Under the pieces are notes generated by a model. That model did not search any database, was not told the origin of the DNA, and was given only the letters and a program-made list of their open reading frames with translations. Shown in pieces: positions 13,702 to 19,415 of a DNA stretch of 19,415 nt. Origin of the DNA: Synechococcales cyanobacterium 340R_concoct_173_sub (lineage in GTDB: Bacteria > Cyanobacteriota > Cyanobacteriia > Leptolyngbyales > Leptolyngbyaceae); contig JANXNM010000265.1 in assembly GCA_025354065.1 (NCBI GenBank), forward strand, positions 1-19,415, in the 5' to 3' direction. A program made the position numbers and the translations under genes. The first letter of the stretch is position 1. The number at the start of each line of letters is the position of its first letter.

Positions 13702-15066
13702 ATGTCGCGTTTCAATTTCTCTATTTCATATTTCTCTGTTTTAGGTAGCTTCGTACCGTTCAGTATGTTGCTCAATGGCTTCGGTAGTGGCTTTGGCAAT
13801 ACAAAACCTGAACTGATGCAGGAACTAAAACTCCCCGAATCCGTGGGAATTGCAGTCCTACAAAATACGCCTTGGACCGCACTTGCAGGTGACGAAGATC
13901 CGACGGCTAACACCATTGTGCAAGGCTATCTCAACACCCTTAAAGCTCAAGGCTTGAATCCATCTGAACAGGGTATTTGGTTTCAATCCGGCGCGTCATT
14001 GCTGGTGGAAAATCAAGGCAAAATCCCAATTCCTGCGGCCTCTTTGACAAAAATTACCACGGCCCTTGCAGCGCTTGAAACCTGGGGACCACAGCATCAA
14101 TTTGACACGACGATCGGCGTTACGGGTCCGATTCAAAATGGGGTTTTACAGGGGGATTTAGTAATTTCGGGCGGCGGCGATGCGATGTTTGTGTGGGAGG
14201 AGGCGATCGCGTTAGGGAATACATTGAATCAATTGGGCATCCAGCAGGTCACTGGGGATTTAGTAATTTCGGGCAACTTCATGATGAACTTTGAGGTTAA
14301 TCCAGCCAAAGCGGGCGCGTTTTTGTATCAATCCTTAAACTCAAAAACATGGCCAGCGGATCTGACGGATCAACACAACCAAATGAAGCCAAAGCCAGCT
14401 AAACCTACGATCGCCATCAAGGGGAGTGTTCGCCTAGGAGATGTGCCCAGCGCCCGCCCCATCATCCAACACAAGTCTTTGCCGTTGCTGCACTTGGTCA
14501 AACGTCTGAATGTTTATAGCAATAATGTGATGGCCGAAACACTGTCTCAACTCTTGGGTGGTCCTCAACCGACACAACAAAAGGCGGCCTCTGTTGCATC
14601 CTTGCCGCCCGATGAGATTCAATTGATTAATGGGTCGGGACTGGGGACCGAAAACCGGATTGCACCTCATGCGACCGCCACAATGTTCAGCGCGATCGCT
14701 CGCTATGCGGAACGAAATGGATTTACAGTGTCTGATTTATTTCCGATTTCGGGGACGGATGTGGGGACATTGCTCGATCGGAATATTCCAAAGAATTCGG
14801 TAGTTAAAACGGGGACACTAAATGAGGTGAGTGCATTGTCTGGTGTCATGCCAACCCAAAATCGGGGTTTAGTTTGGTTTTCCATCGTTAACCGAGGTAC
14901 TAATCTCGATGCACTTCGCCAACAACAGGATGCCTTACTAAATCGTCTTCAAGCTCACTGGGGCAGTCCAAAAACTCGTTCCAAAAGCATTACACCCACG
15001 CCCGCGATCAATACGCCGACTAGTTTGCTAGGTGCGCCCGATCGGAATGTTGTTGTTGGAAACTAG
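13702..15066 (+). CDS. D-alanyl-D-alanine carboxypeptidase, S13 family (PBP4/DacB type)
   Basis: This low-molecular-weight penicillin-binding protein trims or cleaves peptidoglycan stem peptides in the periplasm. All three active-site motifs are present: S114-L-T-K117 (SxxK), S273-N-N275 (SxN) and K369-T-G371 (KTG). The SxxK-SxN gap of about 155 residues leaves space for the extra domains usual in S13 enzymes, here fairly reduced, with ISGGGDAMF and VTGDLVISGNF segments. The N-terminus is moderately hydrophobic (SYFSVLGSFVPFSMLL) and could be a signal peptide, although it lacks positive charges beyond R3. The C-terminal tail after about residue 425 is Pro/Thr-rich. ATG 13702 lacks a clear Shine-Dalgarno, and its promoter must lie in or near the divergent CCB4-like gene. 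Confidence 0.9.
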   Translation: MSRFNFSISYFSVLGSFVPFSMLLNGFGSGFGNTKPELMQELKLPESVGIAVLQNTPWTALAGDEDPTANTIVQGYLNTLKAQGLNPSEQGIWFQSGASLLVENQGKIPIPAASLTKITTALAALETWGPQHQFDTTIGVTGPIQNGVLQGDLVISGGGDAMFVWEEAIALGNTLNQLGIQQVTGDLVISGNFMMNFEVNPAKAGAFLYQSLNSKTWPADLTDQHNQMKPKPAKPTIAIKGSVRLGDVPSARPIIQHKSLPLLHLVKRLNVYSNNVMAETLSQLLGGPQPTQQKAASVASLPPDEIQLINGSGLGTENRIAPHATATMFSAIARYAERNGFTVSDLFPISGTDVGTLLDRNIPKNSVVKTGTLNEVSALSGVMPTQNRGLVWFSIVNRGTNLDALRQQQDALLNRLQAHWGSPKTRSKSITPTPAINTPTSLLGAPDRNVVVGN

Positions 15067-15105
15067 TAGAATGGAGATTCATTCGCTGTAATATTTGAGG
15101 TCTTT

Positions 15106-15720
15106 ATGGCATTCAGTCGCTATAAAAGTTTAGCAACGACAGTGAAAGAGTTCCAAATCACCTATGCTCAGGATGACTTTTTGACGGCAGTTGCGTTTCA
15201 GATTCCGCTGAGTTTTCGGGAGGATTTAGAATTTGTGATGCGGGAGGGAGTGGTAGATAATTCGGAGTTTGCAATTTGTGAGAATTTGGTTTATCCCGTT
15301 TTGAAGGAGATTTGGAAACCGTATTATCAACAGTTTACCTGGTGGAGTCATCAGTCGTTGACCTATGATGATTCGCTGTCGGGCTTTCCTGAGTATATTT
15401 TGGCCCGCCGATCGCCCCTCGGAAAGATTGTATTTGATCAGCCCTATTTCATTTTGGTGGAGGCAAAACAAGATAATTTTGATGCGGCTTGGGGACAATG
15501 TTTGGCGGAGATGATTGCGGCGCAGAAGTTAAATGAAGATGAACAAATGACGGTTTTTGGGATTACAAGTAATGGCGATCGATGGCAGTTTGGGAAGTTG
15601 TCCGATGGTCGTTTTACGCTGAATCGAACGTTTTATACCATTCAGGACTTAGATTCATTGTTTGGTATTTTAAATGGTATTTTCAAACAATGTCAGGAGC
15701 AATTAAAGAAAATAATCTAA
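15106..15720 (+). CDS. PD-(D/E)XK nuclease-like protein of unknown role
   Basis: This is a 204-residue cyanobacterial-type protein with no named family that I can confirm. The central pattern GFPEYILARRS ... FILVEAKQDN ... WGQCLAEM resembles the PD-(D/E)XK nuclease core: an acidic residue (E96) before a strand, the ExK pair E119-A-K121, and a Gln (Q131) on the next helix. In relatives as I recall them the first acidic residue is an Asp (PDY); here it is Glu, which may or may not keep metal binding. ATG 15106 has GAGGT five bases upstream. It begins 39 bases after the carboxypeptidase stop and ends about 67 bases before the Septu-like ATPase, so it may belong to that operon or simply lie beside it. 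Confidence 0.6.
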   Translation: MAFSRYKSLATTVKEFQITYAQDDFLTAVAFQIPLSFREDLEFVMREGVVDNSEFAICENLVYPVLKEIWKPYYQQFTWWSHQSLTYDDSLSGFPEYILARRSPLGKIVFDQPYFILVEAKQDNFDAAWGQCLAEMIAAQKLNEDEQMTVFGITSNGDRWQFGKLSDGRFTLNRTFYTIQDLDSLFGILNGIFKQCQEQLKKII

Positions 15721-15787
15721 TTATTTAACTTGATTTGATAAGGAATGTTGTAACTTAGACAGAGAAGGATTTATCCAAGCGTTGCCC

Positions 15788-17191
15788 ATGCCTCCAGAAC
15801 CTCTATTGCCTGAGTCAGAAGATGGTCAAGCAGTCCAAGACGATCGGCCTGTTTATTTTCGATCGATCGAAGTCGAAAATGTCCTCTGCTTCAAATCCCG
15901 CCAAACACTTGATCTCACGGATACAAATGGTTATCCCGCACAATGGACCGTTATTCTGGGCGATAATGGTGTTGGCAAAACAACGTTATTAAGATGTTTG
16001 GCTGGAATGGAACCAATTCCTGATAACTTTAACGCTAATGATTCTTCGCCGAAATTTGTTGCTCCTCTGTGCTTAAACAGAAAAGTCCATATTTCATGGA
16101 GAAAATCACTTGGTCAAAATTTAGCTACACTAAGAGTTAGTTTCATGATTGGAAGATTTTATGATGGAAAGGTAAAAGTTCCTTCTAATACACCACAACT
16201 TTCATTATTATTGGATTGCGTCAGCGAAATTCAAACGAATGCATCAATTACAAGAATAAATAAGGATTATTCGTCTGAATTTTACAATACTGTAAATCTA
16301 CCTAACTGTTATGGCTATGGCGCAAATCGTAGAATGGAGGCTACATCACTAACGAAATCATTAGAATCTGATAGTACAGCAAGTCTTTTTTCTGAAAATT
16401 CAACACTTTTGAATGCTGAAGAATGGTTATTGCAGGCGGATTATTCGATAGCACTTTCTGCCCGTAGTGGAACTGTTAATCCAAAATTAGAACGTCGTTA
16501 TCAACTTATTATCGAAATTCTCAAAGAACTTTTACCGGATGTCGAAGATGTACGGATTGTAATGGCAGGTGAAAATCGATCGGGTGCGATCGCCGAATTC
16601 CTCACGCCTTACGGTTGGGTTCCCTTGTCTAGCTTAGGGTTGGGCTATCGGACTGTTATTGCTTGGACAGTAGATTTGGCTGCAAGAATGCTCGATCGGT
16701 ATCCTGACAGCGACGATCCATTGTCTGAACCTGCCGTTGTACTGGTTGATGAAATTGATCTACATCTTCATCCCAAATGGCAACGCACTATTATGACTTT
16801 CTTGGGCGATCGATTTAAAAATACGCAATTCATTGTCACTGCCCACAGCCCACTCGTCGTACAAGCTGCACAAAATGCAAATCTTGTTTTATTGCGACGT
16901 GAAGGGGATGAAGTAATGATTGATAATAATCCAGAAATCATTAAGAACTGGCGCGTTGATCAAGTTTTAACCAGTGTCTTTGAATTGCCCAGTGCATTAC
17001 CTATTGAGATTGAAGCTCTTATAGAACGCCGCCGAAAACTGATTTTAAAATCTAAACGCACTGCGAAAGATGAACGTGAACTAAAAAGACTTGAAGAGAA
17101 AATTGGTACTATTCCCACTGCAGAATCCTACGAAGATATACATGCCATGGATATCATCCGACAAGCTGCAAAACTTCTTGAAAATCGCTAA
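15788..17191 (+). CDS. Septu-like ATPase (PtuA-type AAA/ABC ATPase)
   Basis: This is a 467-residue ATPase of the SMC/ABC-like AAA group. The N-terminus has FRSIEVENVLCFKSRQTLDL, then Walker A G58-DNGVG-K64-T65. Walker B is VVLVD321-E322-IDLHLHP, followed by the switch-loop histidine H353 in VTAHSPLVV. The middle (about 90-230) is AT-rich and variable. The C-terminus contains a Lys/Glu-rich helix (ERRRKLILKSKRTAKDEREL). In Septu defence systems such an ATPase forms a complex with an HNH nuclease, and one follows here 11 bases downstream. I use ATG 15788; a TTG at 15782 is an alternative, with AAGGA at 15765-15769 nearer to it. Unlike the RM genes, this gene carries HIP1/CGATCG sites. Confidence 0.82.
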   Translation: MPPEPLLPESEDGQAVQDDRPVYFRSIEVENVLCFKSRQTLDLTDTNGYPAQWTVILGDNGVGKTTLLRCLAGMEPIPDNFNANDSSPKFVAPLCLNRKVHISWRKSLGQNLATLRVSFMIGRFYDGKVKVPSNTPQLSLLLDCVSEIQTNASITRINKDYSSEFYNTVNLPNCYGYGANRRMEATSLTKSLESDSTASLFSENSTLLNAEEWLLQADYSIALSARSGTVNPKLERRYQLIIEILKELLPDVEDVRIVMAGENRSGAIAEFLTPYGWVPLSSLGLGYRTVIAWTVDLAARMLDRYPDSDDPLSEPAVVLVDEIDLHLHPKWQRTIMTFLGDRFKNTQFIVTAHSPLVVQAAQNANLVLLRREGDEVMIDNNPEIIKNWRVDQVLTSVFELPSALPIEIEALIERRRKLILKSKRTAKDERELKRLEEKIGTIPTAESYEDIHAMDIIRQAAKLLENR

Positions 17192-17202
17192 CTCTGACCA
17201 TC

Positions 17203-17991
17203 GTGATCCGAATTTATAAACCCACCGTACCCACTAAGCTCATTCAAGATGGTTTTAAAAAAGCTGAGGCTCATCTTCAGGATTATTTAAAAGATCCAGC
17301 ATACGGCACTGGGAAAAAACAATTCAAATTTTCTCCAAAAACATACGGTCACACCGATGTCAGAGAATTACTGATGGATTGTCAGCATCATAAATGTTGC
17401 TACTGTGAGAAGAAAGTCGGCCAGAGTCGAGATATCGAACATTTTCGACCTAAAAGTGCTTACAAGCAAAAAAATGAGCAACCTCTCCAATATCCAGGAT
17501 ATTACTGGCTTGCCTATGATTGGGAGAATCTTTATTTGAGCTGCAGAGACTGTAACTCAAATAAGGCAAACTACTTTCCCCTTGCAGTGGCAAAGAATCG
17601 CGCCCAACTGCATAAAAACAATGTTTCTATTGAAAAACCCCTCCTCATTGATCCTGAAAAATTAGATCCCGAAAAACATATTGGATTCATTGGACAATAT
17701 CCTTATTCCAAGTCCAGAGGTAAACAAGGGCAAATAACGATCGATATTCTTAAGCTCGATCGCAAAGATCTAGATTCATCGCGGTTTGACCATCTTGACA
17801 AGATGAAAATACTGTATCAAATCATTCAACTCGCAAAAGATATCCCCAATAATTTAGAATTTCAAACTGTCTCAAATAATGCTCAGAAATTCTTACAAGA
17901 TGCCGCATTAGATTCTGCCGAATTTGCTGCTGCAACCCGGAGTGCAATCGCAGATGGATTTCGAGAAGTCAACACAGGCTCTAATCGCTAA
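17203..17991 (+). CDS. Septu-like HNH nuclease (PtuB-type)
   Basis: This 262-residue HNH endonuclease has the TIGR02646-like pattern typical of PtuB and retron-linked nucleases. A zinc-knuckle pair, C65-C-Y-C68 and C114-R-D-C117, flanks the catalytic region with the RDIEHFRPKS motif (H80). It ends in the N118-S-N-K121 helix of the finger. In Septu the ATPase and HNH partners assemble and the HNH subunit degrades nucleic acid during phage infection. The start is GTG 17203, giving MIRIYKP, close to the usual family beginning; the spacing of 11 bases after the ATPase stop indicates one transcript. Its stop overlaps the stop of the convergent M16 gene by four bases, so no terminator fits between them. 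Confidence 0.83.
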   Translation: MIRIYKPTVPTKLIQDGFKKAEAHLQDYLKDPAYGTGKKQFKFSPKTYGHTDVRELLMDCQHHKCCYCEKKVGQSRDIEHFRPKSAYKQKNEQPLQYPGYYWLAYDWENLYLSCRDCNSNKANYFPLAVAKNRAQLHKNNVSIEKPLLIDPEKLDPEKHIGFIGQYPYSKSRGKQGQITIDILKLDRKDLDSSRFDHLDKMKILYQIIQLAKDIPNNLEFQTVSNNAQKFLQDAALDSAEFAAATRSAIADGFREVNTGSNR

Positions 17992-19295
17992 CAGTCCAAC
18001 GTGGCCAACCCTGCTTCTGGTCCCAAAATTGAAATATAGGGCTGCCCGAAAACTCGCTTGGCTGTCCTTCGTAGTGTTTCTGCACTTAGGCTCTTGATTT
18101 CCGTCTGGAGCCGATCGTCGTAGGTTAAGCCAAGTCCTAACATTTCATACCAAGCAAAGGTCTGGGCCAATTGAGCATTGGTTTGTTTGCTCAGCGCATA
18201 TTGACCGAGAAATTTATCTTTTGCGGTTTGCAGTTCGAGTTCTGTTAACGTGATTTCCGTCAAACGATGTAGTTCCGATCGTAATCCATCCAGCGCCGTT
18301 GCCGTATTCTCTGGAGCGGTGCCAATGTATCCTACGAAAAACGACGTATCGAGCCGCATAGGATAAAATGCCGACACTTCATAGGCGAGGCCGCGTCGTT
18401 CCCGCAATTCCACAAACAGTCGGCTAGACAATCCACCGGAAAGATAACTATTAAGCAACTTCAAAGCAGGGTAGTCAGATTTGTCTGGCGTGATGGCCGG
18501 GGCTAAATATCCCACCATAACGATCGATTGTGCGGTGTCTTGAGGCGTGACGATAGTTTTTGGATGGTGACTAATAGTAGGCAGTGATGGCTTTATAAGT
18601 GCAGTATCGGGCGCATTCCAATCTCCGAAGACGCGAGAAACTTGCTGTATGGCATGATCAACAGTGATTCGTCCGGCAATACTAATCACTAAATTATCGG
18701 ACCGAAAAATTTGCTGGTGATAGGTTTGTAAATCCTCCCGCGTCAGATTCGATACGCTTTCTTCAGTTCCTAGTCCTGAATCTGAATAGGGATGATCGCC
18801 ATAAAATGCCTGCCGCAATTTATTCATGGCCACACTAGACGGCTGTTCTTGTTGCGATCGAATTCCTTGGAGTGTCAGTTTTCGTTCTAGTTCAATTTCC
18901 TCATCTGGAAAGGAAGGCGATCGGATGATTTCTCCGGCCAATGCCAAAATTCCACCAAAGTCAGCAGATACGGTTTTGACCGTGACTTGAAAGTGATCCA
19001 CTGAACTATCGGTGCCCAGACCTGCTCCAATGGCTTCGACTTGTTCTGCGATTTCAAAAGACGATCGGTTTACGGTTCCTTTAGTCAGAAGCGATGACAC
19101 CAGCTGGGCTATACCAGGTTTTGCTTCAAACCGCTGCCCGCCCTGCATTAGCATTCGTGCTGAAACGATGTCGGCGGATGGGTTTTCGGTGACAATTAGG
19201 ACAATTCCATTGGCTAAAACTGTACGGTGGACCGATCGATTCATGGCTTGAAAAATTTCAAAGGAAACGGATCTCTCTTTATCTTGAACGGTCAC
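17988..19295 (-). CDS. M16-family peptidase homologue lacking the zinc site
   Basis: This has the two-domain M16B fold (435 residues). The position of the HxxEH zinc motif is occupied by Q64-L-V-S67-S68 in GIAQLVSSLLTKGT, so no metal site remains and proteolysis is not expected from this chain. The C-terminal half keeps the substrate-binding signature RERRGLAYEVSAFY. In many bacteria, such inactive chains pair with an active M16 partner encoded next door; any such neighbour would lie upstream on the minus strand, beyond 19415. The start is GTG 19295: AAGGA lies about eight bases before it, and the promoter at 19326-19354 fits. ATG 19244 is an alternative without a ribosome-binding site. Cell location is uncertain; no signal peptide is visible. 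Confidence 0.9.
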   Translation of the reverse strand: MTVQDKERSVSFEIFQAMNRSVHRTVLANGIVLIVTENPSADIVSARMLMQGGQRFEAKPGIAQLVSSLLTKGTVNRSSFEIAEQVEAIGAGLGTDSSVDHFQVTVKTVSADFGGILALAGEIIRSPSFPDEEIELERKLTLQGIRSQQEQPSSVAMNKLRQAFYGDHPYSDSGLGTEESVSNLTREDLQTYHQQIFRSDNLVISIAGRITVDHAIQQVSRVFGDWNAPDTALIKPSLPTISHHPKTIVTPQDTAQSIVMVGYLAPAITPDKSDYPALKLLNSYLSGGLSSRLFVELRERRGLAYEVSAFYPMRLDTSFFVGYIGTAPENTATALDGLRSELHRLTEITLTELELQTAKDKFLGQYALSKQTNAQLAQTFAWYEMLGLGLTYDDRLQTEIKSLSAETLRRTAKRVFGQPYISILGPEAGLATLDC

Positions 19296-19325
19296 AGGGC
19301 GTTTCCTTCACAACGTAATGTTTTA

Positions 19326-19354
19326 ATTATAGAGAATTTGCGGCCCCTCTCCAA
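19326..19354 (-). promoter_or_regulatory. Sigma70-type promoter of the M16 homologue gene
   Basis: Read on the minus strand, TTGGAG (19354-19349) and a perfect TATAAT (19331-19326) are separated by exactly 17 bases. Transcription would start near 19319, leaving a leader of about 24 bases that contains the AAGGA Shine-Dalgarno before GTG 19295. A 10-bp palindrome, GTTGCGCAAC, lies just upstream at 19358-19367. Confidence 0.65.
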
Positions 19355-19415
19355 TTTGTTGCGCAACGAACTCATCATCAAGTTTGCTACCCTAGATATG
19401 AACTGGTTAATCTGT

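Noticed and set aside
19398..19415. ATG near the right edge that could open a plus-strand gene
   Set aside because: Only six codons are visible and no Shine-Dalgarno precedes it, so it cannot be supported.
1..19415. CRISPR array or complete insertion sequence
   Set aside because: No regularly spaced repeat-spacer unit and no transposase gene were seen; the repeats found are dispersed or hairpin type.

Overview
The window looks like chromosomal DNA from a cyanobacterium. The HIP1 octamer GCGATCGC and its core CGATCG recur throughout. The gene set includes a Rubisco accumulation factor (Raf1), a CCB2/CCB4-family factor of the kind linked to cytochrome b6 haem attachment, and a DICT-GAF histidine kinase, all typical of cyanobacteria. 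The genus cannot be fixed from the sequence alone.

Layout. (1) 1-3200 is an AT-rich accessory region. It holds a small toxin-antitoxin pair (213-706) and a two-gene restriction-modification operon (908-2918) made of an N4-cytosine-type DNA methyltransferase and an HNH nuclease. Three copies of a short dispersed repeat (92-170, 714-795, 2960-2999) bracket these modules, and the last copy runs straight into a histidine-kinase remnant (3004-3201). (2) 3210-4982 on the minus strand carries triosephosphate isomerase (tpiA), a SWIM zinc-finger protein and a CAT-anticodon tRNA. (3) 5165-8608 has a secreted or membrane-anchored protein of unknown function, a CorC/HlyC-type DUF21-CBS membrane protein, and raf1 on the minus strand. 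A MITE-like inverted repeat lies in the convergent gap before raf1. (4) 8718-11007 has tRNA-Ala(GGC), a terminator-like hairpin and the DICT-GAF sensor kinase. (5) 11088-13657 on the minus strand is a coupled pair, a CCB4-like protein followed by a large multi-membrane GT39-like glycosyltransferase, and a truncated second copy of the MITE-like repeat lies at its 3' end. (6) 13702-15066 is a D-Ala-D-Ala carboxypeptidase (S13). (7) 15106-17991 is a second accessory block: a PD-(D/E)XK-like protein, then an ATPase and HNH pair matching the Septu (PtuA/PtuB) anti-phage architecture. (8) 17988-19295 on the minus strand is an M16 peptidase homologue that has lost its HxxEH zinc site; a good promoter lies upstream.

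How the parts fit. Most of the window is housekeeping: carbon metabolism and Rubisco assembly, cytochrome b6f maturation, cell wall, tRNAs and proteolysis. Two defence blocks are set into it. The toxin-antitoxin/RM block contains no CGATCG core inside its four genes and is framed by repeats, which suggests recent arrival. The Septu-like genes do contain HIP1/CGATCG sites, which suggests longer residence. Nothing seen here is clearly a new system. The best candidates for one are the repeat-bracketed TA/RM block and a possible link between the PD-(D/E)XK-like gene and the Septu-like pair.
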